Assembly: GCF_003574395.1 (NCBI RefSeq)
Contig: NZ_QMJY01000018.1
Coordinates: forward strand, 1-64,000
Origin: Tabrizicola thermarum
GTDB lineage: Bacteria; Pseudomonadota; Alphaproteobacteria; Rhodobacterales; Rhodobacteraceae
Reading direction: 5' to 3'
Length of the DNA: 64,000 bases
The notes beneath the pieces are model-generated. The model was not told the origin of the DNA. It worked only from the letters and a program-made list of their open reading frames with translations, and did no database searches. A program made the position numbers and the translations under genes. Positions 25,986 to 34,777 of this stretch are shown here, one piece after another (the stretch's first letter is position 1; the number at the start of each line of letters is the position of its first letter).

Positions 25986-26555
25986 ATGACACTGATCGTT
26001 CTGGGACTGGCGCTGTGGTGGGGCGCGCATCTGTGGAAGCGGGTGGCCCCGGGGTCTCGGGCGCGGATGGGCGATCCGGGCAAGGGGCTGGTCGCGGTGC
26101 TGGTGCTGGCCGGCGTGGTGCTGATGGTCATCGGCTGGCGCGGCAGCGCCTGGCTGGGGATCGAGCCGGTGGAGACCGTCTTTGTCTGGGACCCGCCGCG
26201 GTTCCTGATCCACGTCAACAACCTGCTGATGCTGTTCGCTTTCTATCTGTATGCGGCCAGCGGCATGAAGACGCGGATCACCCGCGTCATCCGGCATCCG
26301 CAGCTGACGGCGGTGAAGACCTGGGCGGTGGCGCATCTTCTGGTGAACGGCGATCTGGCGGCGATCGTGCTGTTCGGCGGGCTTCTGGCCTGGGCGGTGG
26401 TCGAGGTGATCCTGATCAACCGGGCCGAGCCGCGCGGGCGGGTGCCGGAGCCTGCGCCGATGGGCAAGGAGATCGGGGCCGTCGTGGGCGCTGTCGTGGT
26501 GATGGGGGCGGTGATGCTGATCCACAACTGGCTGGGTGTGGCGCCCTGGGGCTGA
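25986..26555 (+). CDS. NnrU family membrane protein
   Basis: 189 residues with about five hydrophobic helices. It opens with MTLIVLGLALWWGAHLWKRV and contains FLIHVNNLLMLFAFYLYAA, RHPQLTAVKTWAVAHLLVNG and the HN in the last helix, the NnrU pattern with conserved His residues that resembles a heme- or quinone-binding membrane protein. NnrU was first named in nitrite/NO reduction gene clusters, but the family is widespread and this gene is not next to denitrification genes. It follows mcl2 after 36 bp with a GGAGG site and ends before the 26562 repeat. Membrane located; role unknown. Confidence 0.75.
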   Translation: MTLIVLGLALWWGAHLWKRVAPGSRARMGDPGKGLVAVLVLAGVVLMVIGWRGSAWLGIEPVETVFVWDPPRFLIHVNNLLMLFAFYLYAASGMKTRITRVIRHPQLTAVKTWAVAHLLVNGDLAAIVLFGGLLAWAVVEVILINRAEPRGRVPEPAPMGKEIGAVVGAVVVMGAVMLIHNWLGVAPWG

Positions 26556-26561
26556 GGTCGG

Positions 26562-26614
26562 ACCGGGGGTTTCACACCCCCGGACCCCCGTGGGATATTT
26601 TTGGACAGATGAAA
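26562..26614 (+). repeat. 53-bp dispersed hairpin repeat, copy B
   Basis: Identical to 6526-6578 except one base (T for C in the ATATTTT tract). It starts seven bases after the NnrU stop codon, so here it is in the sense orientation and could terminate that transcript: a perfect 8-bp stem followed, after 12 bases, by a T-rich stretch. Confidence 0.85.
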
Positions 26615-26650
26615 GACAATCCTGGTCGAATTGTCTGAGGTTTGGGGAAG

Positions 26651-26854
26651 ATGAAGCTCTATCGGTTCCTGAGTGCGGATGACACGTCGGCCTTCTGTCA
26701 CAAGGTGACGGCGGCCCTGAACAAGGGGTGGGAGCTGCATGGGTCGCCCGCTTACGCCTTCGATGCGGCCCACGGCGTGATGCGCTGCGGGCAGGCGGTG
26801 GTGAAGGAGGTGGCGGGAGACTATCACCCCGAGCTGAAGCTGGGCGAGCTATGA
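26651..26854 (+). CDS. DUF1737 family protein
   Basis: 67 residues. Pattern MKLYRFLSADDTSAFCHKV, LNKGWELHGSP, MRCGQAVVKEV is the DUF1737 signature; the family is small and of unknown function. The stop codon overlaps the mch start (ATGA at 26851), so it is likely co-translated with mch. ATG at 26651 is preferred, with GGGGA in front, over the TTG nine bases earlier. Confidence 0.8.
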   Translation: MKLYRFLSADDTSAFCHKVTAALNKGWELHGSPAYAFDAAHGVMRCGQAVVKEVAGDYHPELKLGEL

Positions 26855-27873
26855 AGACCAATCCGGGGCGTTTCTTCGAGGATTACCGGCTGGGCGAGGT
26901 GATCCGGCACGCGGTGCCCCGAACAGTGGGTCAGGGCGAGCGGGCGCTGTATCATGCGCTGTATCCGGCGCGGGGGGCCCTGTATTCCTCGGACGAATTT
27001 GCGCGGTCGGTGGGGCTGAAGGCCAGCCCGCTGGATGATCTGGTGGCGTTTCACACGGTTTTCGGCAAGACGGTGCCGGATGTTTCGCTGAACGCGGTGG
27101 CGAATCTCGGCTATGCCGAAGGGCGCTGGCTGAAGCCGGTCTGGCCCGGGGATACGCTGCGGTCCGAGTCCGAGGTGATCGGGCTGAAGGAGACCTCCAG
27201 CGGCGCGACGGGGGTCGTCTGGGTGCGGACGAAGGGGCTGAACCAGCACGGGGACGTGGTGCTGGAGTACGTGCGCTGGGTGATGGTGCGGAAGCGGCGG
27301 CGCGAGGTGGTGATGCCGGTCGCGGTGCCGGAGCTGGCGCCGGTGGTGGACCCGGGGGCGCTGGTGGTGCCGGAGGGGCTGGACTTCAGCCGCTATGACT
27401 TTGACCTGGCGGGGGAGCCGCACCGCTGGGGGGATTACGCGGTGGGCGAGGTCATCGACCATGTCGATGCGGTGACGGTCGAGGAAGCCGAGCACATGCT
27501 GGCGACGCGGTTGTGGCAGAACACCTCGAAGGTGCATTTCGACGTGGGCCAGCGCGAGGACGGGCGGCGGCTGATCTATGGCGGGCATGTGATCAGCCTG
27601 GCGCGGGCCCTGTCGTTCAACGGCCTGGCCAATGCGCAGATGATCGTGGCGCTGAACGCAGGCGCCCATGCGAACCCGTGCTTTGCCGGGGATACGGTGC
27701 GGGCCTGGTCGGAGGTGCTGGACAAGGCCGAGACCCCGGTGCCCTCGGTGGGGGCCCTGCGGCTGCGGCTGGTGGCGACGAAGGGTGCGGCGGGGGCCTT
27801 GCGGGGGCCGGAGGGCAGGTATCTGCCCGAAGTGCTGCTGGACCTGGACTACTGGGCGCTGGTGCCGGTCTGA
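26851..27873 (+). CDS. mch: Mesaconyl-CoA hydratase
   Basis: Hydrates mesaconyl-C1-CoA to beta-methylmalyl-CoA in the ethylmalonyl-CoA pathway (reaction reversible). 340 residues built from two hot-dog MaoC-type halves: the first contains TVGQGERALYHALYPARGALYSSDEFA and VANLGYAEGRW, the second HRWGDYAVGEVIDHVDAVTVE and GGHVISLARALSFNG with the catalytic Asp/His region. Length and its place directly before sdhC match the Rhodobacter enzyme. Shares an overlapping start with the DUF1737 gene. Cytoplasmic. Confidence 0.9.
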   Translation: MKTNPGRFFEDYRLGEVIRHAVPRTVGQGERALYHALYPARGALYSSDEFARSVGLKASPLDDLVAFHTVFGKTVPDVSLNAVANLGYAEGRWLKPVWPGDTLRSESEVIGLKETSSGATGVVWVRTKGLNQHGDVVLEYVRWVMVRKRRREVVMPVAVPELAPVVDPGALVVPEGLDFSRYDFDLAGEPHRWGDYAVGEVIDHVDAVTVEEAEHMLATRLWQNTSKVHFDVGQREDGRRLIYGGHVISLARALSFNGLANAQMIVALNAGAHANPCFAGDTVRAWSEVLDKAETPVPSVGALRLRLVATKGAAGALRGPEGRYLPEVLLDLDYWALVPV

Positions 27874-27903
27874 GTCGCGCAGCGGCGGCGAGCGGCGTAT
27901 TCT

Positions 27904-27966
27904 GTGATCACGGATTTTCAAGGCGTGATCACAAAGCGCGGAAATCGTGCTCCGCTAGCGGCAACA
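27904..27966. promoter_or_regulatory. sdh upstream operators: GTGATCAC pair and CCGCTAGCGG
   Basis: Two perfect GTGATCAC palindromes start at 27904 and 27925, again 21 bp apart, in the 209-bp mch-sdhC gap. A perfect CCGCTAGCGG palindrome (27952-27961) lies within GCTAGCGGCAACA, similar to elements before mdh and suc. A further single GTGATCAC is inside the end of sdhC (28443-28450). The arrangement mirrors the sucC upstream array. Confidence 0.7.
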
Positions 27967-28082
27967 TGCTGCAATCGCGGCATTCGCTGCGTGACACGGG
28001 CGAAATCCGCGCTATTCAGAAGAATGAACGACAGCCAGGTGCTGCCCCGGGGGGGCCGCGCCGCCAGACGTGAGGACCGACC

Positions 28083-28469
28083 ATGGCAGACGTGAAGCAG
28101 GCGGCGCGACCCCTGTCGCCCCATCTTCAGATCTATCGCTGGCAAGTGCCGATGCTGACCTCGATCCTGACGCGGATCACCGGGCACGCGCTGATCGCGG
28201 GCGTGGTGCTGGGGGTCTGGTGGCTGCTGGCGGCGGCGACATCGGACGCCTATTTCGCGGTGGCGAACGCGGTGGCGACGAGCTGGTTCGGCGATCTGGT
28301 GTTCACCGGGTCCTTGTGGGCGGTGTGGTATCACTATCTCGCCGGGCTTCGGCACCTTTACTATGACGCGGGCCGGGGCCTCGATATTCCGACGGCGGAA
28401 AAGCTGGGCTGGGCCGTCATCATCGGGTCGGTCGTGCTGACTGTGATCACAATTCTTCTGGTGCAGTGA
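28083..28469 (+). CDS. sdhC: Succinate dehydrogenase cytochrome b556 subunit
   Basis: Membrane anchor of complex II, with SdhD binding heme b and ubiquinone. 128 residues, three transmembrane helices. SPHLQIYRWQVPMLTSILTR at the N-terminus is the family start with the quinone-site Ser/Arg. His84 in HYLAGLRHLYYD is the heme b ligand (same number as E. coli SdhC), with His91 nearby. Opens the sdh operon about 150 bp after the GTGATCAC pair. Confidence 0.95.
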   Translation: MADVKQAARPLSPHLQIYRWQVPMLTSILTRITGHALIAGVVLGVWWLLAAATSDAYFAVANAVATSWFGDLVFTGSLWAVWYHYLAGLRHLYYDAGRGLDIPTAEKLGWAVIIGSVVLTVITILLVQ

Positions 28470-28480
28470 GGGAGGCCGTC

Positions 28481-28852
28481 ATGCGCTATATCACCCCCCG
28501 CAAGCGGGCCGAGGGCCGGGGTGCTGCCCATCACGGGACGGAGCATCATTGGTCGATGACGGTGTCCTCGGTCGGCCTCGCCTTCCTGGTGCCGGTCTGG
28601 CTGTATGTCTTCGGGCGCGCGCTGGGCCAAAGCCGGGAGGCGGTGGTCGCCACCTTCGGCAGCCCCTTCCCGGCGATCCTGACGGCGCTGCTGCTGGTCG
28701 TCGGGATGCGGCATTTCGCCATGGGTGCGACCACGATGATCGAGGATTATTCCAGGGGCTCGGCGCGGAAGATGCTGATCATCTTCGTGACCTGTCTTGC
28801 CTGGGTGATCGCCGCGACGGGGCTGTTCGCCCTGGCCCGCATGGCTCTGTAA
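28481..28852 (+). CDS. sdhD: Succinate dehydrogenase hydrophobic membrane anchor
   Basis: 123 residues, three transmembrane helices; partner of SdhC. The start [12 protein letters not shown] follows a GGGAGG site; an upstream in-frame codon is rejected. Helix 2 ends in [16 protein letters not shown], where His78 is the likely second heme ligand and Asp/Tyr after it contribute to the quinone site. Eleven bases after sdhC and seven before sdhA, so part of the same operon. Confidence 0.93.
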   Translation: MRYITPRKRAEGRGAAHHGTEHHWSMTVSSVGLAFLVPVWLYVFGRALGQSREAVVATFGSPFPAILTALLLVVGMRHFAMGATTMIEDYSRGSARKMLIIFVTCLAWVIAATGLFALARMAL

Positions 28853-28859
28853 GGATCTG

Positions 28860-30665
28860 ATGATGACCGCCTATCCGTATGAGACGCATGAATATGACGT
28901 GGTCGTGGTGGGGGCCGGCGGCGCCGGTCTGCGCGCGACCCTGGGCATGGCCGAGCAGGGGCTGCGCACGGCCTGCGTGACCAAGGTCTTCCCGACCCGG
29001 TCGCACACTGTGGCGGCGCAGGGGGGGATTGCGGCGAGCCTTGGCAACATGGGGCCGGACCACTGGCAATGGCACATGTACGACACGGTGAAGGGGTCGG
29101 ACTGGCTGGGCGATACGGACGCGATGGAGTATCTGGCGCGCGAGGCCCCGAAGGCTGTTTACGAGCTGGAGCATTACGGGGTGCCCTTCAGCCGCACCGA
29201 AGAGGGCAAGATCTATCAGCGGCCCTTTGGCGGGCACACGACCGAGTTCGGCAACGGGCCTCCGGTGCAGCGGACCTGCGCGGCGGCGGACCGGACGGGG
29301 CATGCGATTCTGCATACTCTGTACGGGCAGAGCCTGAAGAACAACGCGGAGTTCTACATCGAGTATTTCGCCATCGACCTCATCATCACCGACGGGGCCT
29401 GCACCGGCGTTGTTGCCTGGAAGCTGGATGATGGCACGATCCATGTCTTCAACGCGAAGATGGTGGTGCTGGCGACGGGCGGCTATGGCCGGGCCTATTT
29501 CAGCGCGACCTCGGCGCATACCTGCACCGGGGACGGCGGCGGGATGGTGGCGCGGGCCGGTCTGCCCTTGCAGGACATGGAGTTCGTGCAGTTCCACCCG
29601 ACCGGCATCTATGGCTCGGGGTGCCTCATCACCGAAGGCGCGCGCGGCGAGGGCGGCTATCTGACCAACAGCGAGGGCGAGCGGTTCATGGAACGCTATG
29701 CGCCGCATTACAAGGACCTCGCGCCGCGCGACTATGTCAGCCGCTGCATGACGATCGAAATCCGGGAAGGCCGGGGGGTGGGGCCGAACAAGGACCATAT
29801 CCACCTGAACCTGTCGCACCTGCCGAAGGAATCGCTGGAGCAGCGCCTGCCGGGGATCACCGAGAGCGCGCGCATCTTCGCGGGCGTGGACCTGCACAAG
29901 GAGCCGATCCCGGTGCTGCCCACGGTGCATTACAACATGGGCGGCATCCCCACGAACTATTGGGGCGAGGTGCTGAACCCGACGAAGGACAACCCCGATG
30001 CGGTGTTCCCCGGGCTGATGGCGGTGGGCGAGGCGGGCTGTGCATCCGTGCATGGCGCGAACCGGCTGGGATCGAACAGCCTGATCGACCTGGTGGTCTT
30101 CGGCCGCGCTGCCGCGATCCGCGCCGGGCAGGTGGTGGACCGGGGCGCCTCGGTCCCCGCGACCAACAAGGCCGAGGTGGACAAGGCCCTGGCCCGGTTC
30201 GACGCGCTGCGCCATGCGAACGGGGCGGTGCCGACGGCCGAGTTGCGGCTGGAGATGCAGCGCACGATGCAGGCCGATGCGGCGGTGTTCCGGGCCGAGG
30301 AGACCCTGGCGGAGGGCGAGAAGAAGATGACGGCGATCGCGGGCAAGATGGGCGACCTGCATGTCACCGACCGCAGCCTGATCTGGAACAGCGACCTGAT
30401 GGAGACGCTGGAGCTGACCAACCTGATGCCGAACGCGCTGGCGACGATCTACGCGGCGCATGCCCGGACCGAAAGCCGCGGCGCCCATGCGCACGAGGAC
30501 TATCCGGCCCGTGACGATGTCAACTGGCGCAAACATTCGCTGGCCTGGGTGGCTGGCAACAAGGTGACGCTTGACTACCGCCCGGTGCACGGAGACCCTC
30601 TGACCAGCGAGGCAGAGGGCGGGATCCCCCTGGCCAAGATCGCCCCGGCGGAAAGGAAGTTCTGA
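28860..30665 (+). CDS. sdhA: Succinate dehydrogenase flavoprotein subunit
   Basis: Oxidises succinate to fumarate; FAD is covalently bound. 601 residues. [18 protein letters not shown] binds FAD, His49 in [11 protein letters not shown] carries the 8-alpha-histidyl FAD, and the catalytic arginine lies in [29 protein letters not shown] and [12 protein letters not shown] complete the active-site region. The gene starts with two ATGs in a row (28860 or 28863). The sdhA stop overlaps the start of an FkbM methyltransferase gene, which is unusual. Confidence 0.98.
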   Translation: MMTAYPYETHEYDVVVVGAGGAGLRATLGMAEQGLRTACVTKVFPTRSHTVAAQGGIAASLGNMGPDHWQWHMYDTVKGSDWLGDTDAMEYLAREAPKAVYELEHYGVPFSRTEEGKIYQRPFGGHTTEFGNGPPVQRTCAAADRTGHAILHTLYGQSLKNNAEFYIEYFAIDLIITDGACTGVVAWKLDDGTIHVFNAKMVVLATGGYGRAYFSATSAHTCTGDGGGMVARAGLPLQDMEFVQFHPTGIYGSGCLITEGARGEGGYLTNSEGERFMERYAPHYKDLAPRDYVSRCMTIEIREGRGVGPNKDHIHLNLSHLPKESLEQRLPGITESARIFAGVDLHKEPIPVLPTVHYNMGGIPTNYWGEVLNPTKDNPDAVFPGLMAVGEAGCASVHGANRLGSNSLIDLVVFGRAAAIRAGQVVDRGASVPATNKAEVDKALARFDALRHANGAVPTAELRLEMQRTMQADAAVFRAEETLAEGEKKMTAIAGKMGDLHVTDRSLIWNSDLMETLELTNLMPNALATIYAAHARTESRGAHAHEDYPARDDVNWRKHSLAWVAGNKVTLDYRPVHGDPLTSEAEGGIPLAKIAPAERKF

Positions 30666-31501
30666 TGGCAGTCACGCTGCCGAGCCCGGAAGAAGCGCCG
30701 TTCGGGACCTTTTCGCCCGATACGGTGGCCCGTCTGGTGCTGGGCAAGCGTGACTTCAACCGCCCGCGCCGGGCTTGGCCCCTTTGGCGCAAGCTGGGGC
30801 GCGCGTGGTTGCACCGGTCGCGGCGGATTTTCGACGTGACCTATCATGGCTTTCGACTGCGACTGCACCCGGCTACCAACGCCGGGGACGAAGGCATAGT
30901 TCTGAACGGCATCCATGGCGAGGAGGATGAATTTGCCCGCGTGGCTGAGCGTGTGGCGGCCTATGAGAACTTCATCGACATTGGGGCCAACATCGGACTT
31001 TACAGCCTGATCGCGGCGCGGTTCCTGCCGGAAGGTCGGTCGATCATTGCCTTCGAGCCGGATCCCGGCACCGCGCGGCGGTTGCGGATCAACCTGGCGC
31101 TGAACGGCGTGACGCGGGTCGAGATCGTGCAGGCGGCGGTGTCGCCCGAACGGGGCGAGATGACGATCTACCGGGCACCGCACAGCATCGGGCTGACCAG
31201 TGCCAACAAACGGTTCGACGACTGGATCGAAGAGAGGGTGCCGACTGTGCCCTTGGCCGAGCGGGGTATCACCCGGATCGGGATGCTGAAGATCGACATC
31301 GAGGGGTTCGAGGACCAGGAGCTGCTGCCCTATTTCGACACGATGCCGCCCGAGGCATGGCCGCGCTATATCCTGATCGAGGTCTGCCACCACAAGTACT
31401 GGAAGCGCGACGTGGTGGCCGAACTGCGCGCAAAGGGCTACCGCGAAGTCTTCAGCAACATCCGCAACCTGCATTTCGAACGGGAAGGAGACCGGGCGTG
31501 A
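30665..31501 (+). CDS. FkbM family methyltransferase
   Basis: 278 residues. SAM-binding FIDIGANIGLYSLIAARFL near residue 100, AFEPDPGTARRL at the end of strand 2, and MLKIDIEGFEDQELL, the FkbM signature near residue 202. The family O-methylates sugars or other hydroxyls, often in natural-product or glycan pathways. The start codon overlaps the sdhA stop (TGATG), so translation is coupled to sdhA. Three further genes follow with overlaps or short gaps. No relation to complex II is evident; a glycan-modification role is inferred. Confidence 0.85.
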   Translation: MAVTLPSPEEAPFGTFSPDTVARLVLGKRDFNRPRRAWPLWRKLGRAWLHRSRRIFDVTYHGFRLRLHPATNAGDEGIVLNGIHGEEDEFARVAERVAAYENFIDIGANIGLYSLIAARFLPEGRSIIAFEPDPGTARRLRINLALNGVTRVEIVQAAVSPERGEMTIYRAPHSIGLTSANKRFDDWIEERVPTVPLAERGITRIGMLKIDIEGFEDQELLPYFDTMPPEAWPRYILIEVCHHKYWKRDVVAELRAKGYREVFSNIRNLHFEREGDRA

Positions 31502-31821
31502 CACGACTTCTGGGTTTTGTGGCCTTGCTGGGAACGCTGGCCGCCTGCGACCCGGCGGAACTGGTGCAGGACACGCTGAAGCGCACGGCGCATACGGTGG
31601 TGTTCCCGGTGGTGAACATCGACATGCCGGCGGAACCGGCGCGGAAGGCGACGAAATGCATCCTCGACGCGGCAAGCGAGGAGGAGTTGCGGCTTCTGGC
31701 GCGGGATGTGGGGGTGGAGGCCGGCACTTCGACCAAGGCCACCATCCGCGAGATCGCCGGGCGTCCGGCGGCGCGGGCCTGTTATGCGGCGAACGGCGTG
31801 CCGCCTCTGGTGGGCGGCTGA
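31498..31821 (+). CDS. Small lipoprotein inside the sdh operon
   Basis: 107 residues from a GTG start at 31498 that overlaps the upstream stop (GTGA). Signal: RLLGFVALLGTLAAC, with the lipobox cysteine in LAAC. The mature part has KCILDAASEEELRLLARD and ACYAANGVPPLVG, with two more cysteines that may form a disulfide. I do not recognise a family. It is probably anchored in the envelope. Confidence 0.65.
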   Translation: MTRLLGFVALLGTLAACDPAELVQDTLKRTAHTVVFPVVNIDMPAEPARKATKCILDAASEEELRLLARDVGVEAGTSTKATIREIAGRPAARACYAANGVPPLVGG

Positions 31822-31828
31822 CCGCGGG

Positions 31829-32665
31829 ATGGCAGAGCGGGCGGCATCGAAGGGGCGCATCAAGCCGGACCTGAGGGTCGCGGTCGTCTTCTTCGGCATC
31901 ACGCGCGCCTTGCGGCTGACCCTGCCCGCGATCGAGGCCAACATCATCGCCCCGGCCCGCGCCATCGCGCAAGAGGTGCGGCTGTTCGGGCATTTCTTCC
32001 GGCAGACGGAAATCAGCAATCCCCGCTCGGGCGAAAGCGGCGCGCTGGACCCCGAGGAATACCGGCTTCTGGCGCTGGACGCGGTGGAGATCGAGGAGCC
32101 GGGCGCCTGTCTGGACCTGTATCCGGTGGCCGAGATGCAGGCGAAGGGCGACATCTGGCGCGACGATTTCGCGTCGTTCAGGAACCTCGTGCACCAGCTG
32201 CATTCGTTGAAACGGGCAACTCTGCTGGCCGAAGGGGTCCGGCCCGACATCGTGATCTTCGCCCGGCCGGACCTGCTTTACCATGACAGCATGGCCGAGG
32301 CTCTGGACTTTCTGGCGCGCGTGCATCGGCAGTTCGTGCTGGTGCCGGACTGGTCGCAGTGGTTCGGGCTGAACGACCGCTTTGCGCTGGTGAAGGGGGC
32401 GGAGGCGATCGCGGCCTATGGCAGGCGGGCCGAGCGGATGGGCGAATATTGTGCGCGGGGCAAGCGGCTTCATGCCGAACGCTTCCTGAAATACGCGCTG
32501 GAGGGTCAGCGGGTGCGCCCGGTGCATCTGCGCGCCTCGCGCGTGAGGTCGAACGGGTTGCAGGTGCTGGAAGATTTCACCCCCGGTCGCGGGCCGATGG
32601 GCAAGCCGGACCTCGTGCCGCTGGGGACGATCCGGGCCGAGACGCCTGTGGCGAGGAGTGCATGA
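31829..32665 (+). CDS. Putative glycan-related protein, family not recognised
   Basis: 278 residues from ATG at 31829. LRVAVVFFGITRALRLTLPA at the start, DIVIFARPDLLYHDS near residue 150 and WFGLNDRFALVKGAEAIAAY form the pattern of orphan glycan-biosynthesis proteins in Rhodobacteraceae, in which ARPDLxY replaces the usual DxD motif. It has no signal peptide. Weak ribosome binding site. I infer a glycosyltransferase-like role but cannot prove it. Confidence 0.5.
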   Translation: MAERAASKGRIKPDLRVAVVFFGITRALRLTLPAIEANIIAPARAIAQEVRLFGHFFRQTEISNPRSGESGALDPEEYRLLALDAVEIEEPGACLDLYPVAEMQAKGDIWRDDFASFRNLVHQLHSLKRATLLAEGVRPDIVIFARPDLLYHDSMAEALDFLARVHRQFVLVPDWSQWFGLNDRFALVKGAEAIAAYGRRAERMGEYCARGKRLHAERFLKYALEGQRVRPVHLRASRVRSNGLQVLEDFTPGRGPMGKPDLVPLGTIRAETPVARSA

Positions 32666-32967
32666 TGAAACAGGGGATCGCGGCAGGGCTGCTTCTGGCG
32701 TCGCTGGTTCTGGGTGCCTGCGGGCCGATGTCGCTGGCCGAGGCCGAGCGGCAGTGCTTTGAGCGCGCGCGGCTGGCCAAGCAGCCCCGGGGCGAGGTGT
32801 CGGTCGGCGTGGGCTCGGGCGGGCGGACTTCGGCGGGGCTGGAGCTGAACGTGAGTTCGGATTTCCTGCTGGGCCGCGACCCCTCGGCGGTCTATGAGTC
32901 CTGCGTGATGCAGAAGGCGGGCGAGCCGCCGAGCAGACCCCTGTATGCAAGGCCGGACTGGCGGTGA
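32665..32967 (+). CDS. Small lipoprotein
   Basis: About 100 residues; MKQGIAAGLLLASLVLGACG gives a lipobox (LGAC). Then EAERQCFERARLAKQPRGEV and a Gly/Ser-rich stretch SVGVGSGGRTSAG that leads to DPSAVYESCVMQKAG. The pattern of two cysteines in helices flanking a glycine-rich strand occurs in small envelope lipoproteins of Rhodobacterales; function unknown. ATG at 32665 follows GGAG with 6 bases; ATG at 32662 overlaps the previous stop. Confidence 0.65.
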   Translation: MKQGIAAGLLLASLVLGACGPMSLAEAERQCFERARLAKQPRGEVSVGVGSGGRTSAGLELNVSSDFLLGRDPSAVYESCVMQKAGEPPSRPLYARPDWR

Positions 32968-33752
32968 TGGCCCAGGATGTGATCCCCACGCCCGACCCGA
33001 AGGCCGTGCGCTTCGCCAGAGGTGCGCTGGAGCGCATCCGGCGGCGGCGTGTGCGCGAGTTCGAGGCGATGGTGGCGACCGGCTTCACCCGGACCTGTCC
33101 GGTCTGCGGCTATGTGGGCGAGTTTGCCCCGGTCGGCGAGCCGCCGCGTCTGGACGGGTTGTGCCCCCTGTGCCGGTCGCGGGAACGCCATCGCCTGTTC
33201 AAGCTGTGGATCGACCGGCGGGGGGGCATCGGCAAGGAGATGTCGGTGCTGCATTTCGCGCCGGAACCGATGTTCGAGCCGATCCTGCGGGGGTTGGCGG
33301 GCACCTATGTCACCGCCGATTTCATGCGCAGGAAGGTCGACCGCAAGCTGAACATCGAGGCTCTGGAGCTGGAGGATGCCAGTTTCGACCTGATCGTCGC
33401 ACATCAGATCCTGGAACATGTGGATCATCACAAGGCGCTGGCCGAGTGTTTCCGGTGCCTGAGGCCCGGCGGTCGGCTGGTGGTGACGACCCCCGTGATC
33501 GAGGCCTGGGCGACGACCTATGTCAATCCGGCCATCACCACCCCGCGCGAGCGGATGCTGCATTTCGGCCAGAAGGATCACAGCCGCTATTTCGGCCGCG
33601 ACCTGAAGGATCACATGCGCGCGGCCGGGTTCGAGCTTTACGAATTCGTCTCGGTCGAGCCGGACGTTTCCACCTATTCCCTCATGCGCGGCGAGACCTT
33701 GTACGAGCTGACGAAACCCGCCGCACCGAACCCCAAGACCAGGAAAGGCTGA
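32967..33752 (+). CDS. SAM methyltransferase with N-terminal zinc ribbon
   Basis: About 261 residues. A two-CxxC zinc ribbon (CPVCGYVG near residue 43 and LCPLCRSRERHR near 65) precedes a class I methyltransferase: SVLHFAPEPMFE, FDLIVAHQILEHVDHH (post-strand-4, with His-Val-Asp as in other members) and GGRLVVTTPV. Known relatives are type 11 methyltransferases associated with polysaccharide loci. Last of five inserted genes before sdhB. The start ATG overlaps the previous stop (TGATG). Confidence 0.8.
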   Translation: MAQDVIPTPDPKAVRFARGALERIRRRRVREFEAMVATGFTRTCPVCGYVGEFAPVGEPPRLDGLCPLCRSRERHRLFKLWIDRRGGIGKEMSVLHFAPEPMFEPILRGLAGTYVTADFMRRKVDRKLNIEALELEDASFDLIVAHQILEHVDHHKALAECFRCLRPGGRLVVTTPVIEAWATTYVNPAITTPRERMLHFGQKDHSRYFGRDLKDHMRAAGFELYEFVSVEPDVSTYSLMRGETLYELTKPAAPNPKTRKG

Positions 33753-33755
33753 GAC

Positions 33756-34535
33756 ATGGTTCAGTTCTCGCTCCCCAAGAATTCCAGGATCCGCACCGGC
33801 AAGACCTGGCCGAAGCCAGAGGGCGCAAAGAACGTGCGGAAGTTCCAGATCTACCGCTGGAACCCCGATGACGGCGAAAATCCGCGGGTGGACACCTATT
33901 TCGTCGACATGGACAGCTGCGGCCCGATGGTTCTTGACGCGCTGATCAAGATCAAGACCGAGATCGACCCGACGCTGACGTTCCGGCGGTCCTGCCGCGA
34001 AGGCATCTGCGGGTCCTGTGCGATGAACATCGACGGGATCAACACGCTGGCCTGCATCTACGGGCTGGACGAGATCAAGGGGGATGTGAAGATCTACCCC
34101 CTGCCGCATATGGCGGTCATCAAGGACCTGATCCCGGATCTTACGCATTTCTACGCCCAGCACGCCAGTATCATGCCCTGGCTGGAGACCAAGACCAACC
34201 GCCCGGCGAAGGAGTGGCGGCAGTCGATCGAGGACCGGAAGAAGCTGGACGGGCTTTATGAATGCGTGATGTGCGCGTCGTGCTCGACGTCGTGCCCGTC
34301 CTATTGGTGGAACAGCGACCGCTATCTGGGTCCGGCGGCTTTGTTGCATGCCTATCGCTGGATCATTGACTCACGGGACGAGGCGACGGGGGAGCGGCTG
34401 GATCAGCTGGAGGACCCGTTCAAGCTGTATCGCTGCCACACGATCATGAACTGCGCCAAGACCTGCCCCAAGGGGCTGAACCCGGCGAAGGCGATCGCCG
34501 AGATCAAGAAGATGATGGTCGAGCGGGTGGTGTAA
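33756..34535 (+). CDS. sdhB: Succinate dehydrogenase iron-sulfur subunit
   Basis: Transfers electrons from the flavin to ubiquinone. 259 residues. [2Fe-2S] ligands in [16 protein letters not shown] plus the later Cys; [4Fe-4S] in [13 protein letters not shown]; [3Fe-4S] in the following [14 protein letters not shown]. All expected cysteines are present. It is the end of the sdh operon but lies 3.1 kb from sdhA because five non-sdh genes intervene. A four-base gap leads to the next gene. Confidence 0.97.
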   Translation: MVQFSLPKNSRIRTGKTWPKPEGAKNVRKFQIYRWNPDDGENPRVDTYFVDMDSCGPMVLDALIKIKTEIDPTLTFRRSCREGICGSCAMNIDGINTLACIYGLDEIKGDVKIYPLPHMAVIKDLIPDLTHFYAQHASIMPWLETKTNRPAKEWRQSIEDRKKLDGLYECVMCASCSTSCPSYWWNSDRYLGPAALLHAYRWIIDSRDEATGERLDQLEDPFKLYRCHTIMNCAKTCPKGLNPAKAIAEIKKMMVERVV

Positions 34536-34538
34536 CCC

Positions 34539-34733
34539 TTGCCGCTGCTGCTGCTGGTTCTGGGGGTCGGGGTTTACCTGTTCCTCTGGCACCAGTGGCG
34601 GACGACGACGCTGACGCGCGACTGCCGCTGGCGGCTGGACCGGCGCGAGGCGCCGGACTTCTGGCGCTGTGCGGTCTGCGGGGCCGAGGCGCGGGGGGCA
34701 GAGCCCAGGGATTGTCTGCGGGCGCGGCGGTAG
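34539..34733 (+). CDS. Small membrane protein with a CxxC pair
   Basis: 64 residues from a TTG start at 34539. One N-terminal transmembrane helix (LLLLVLGVGVYLFLW), then a basic segment and FWRCAVCGAEARG with a CxxC. A membrane-anchored half zinc ribbon is likely; a small protein at this place after sdhB is common in Rhodobacterales. The role is unknown. Confidence 0.6.
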   Translation: MPLLLLVLGVGVYLFLWHQWRTTTLTRDCRWRLDRREAPDFWRCAVCGAEARGAEPRDCLRARR

Positions 34734-34777
34734 GGCTGGTTTCCGCTTTTCCCGCGCGAGGTGATGGTGCCTCCGGG

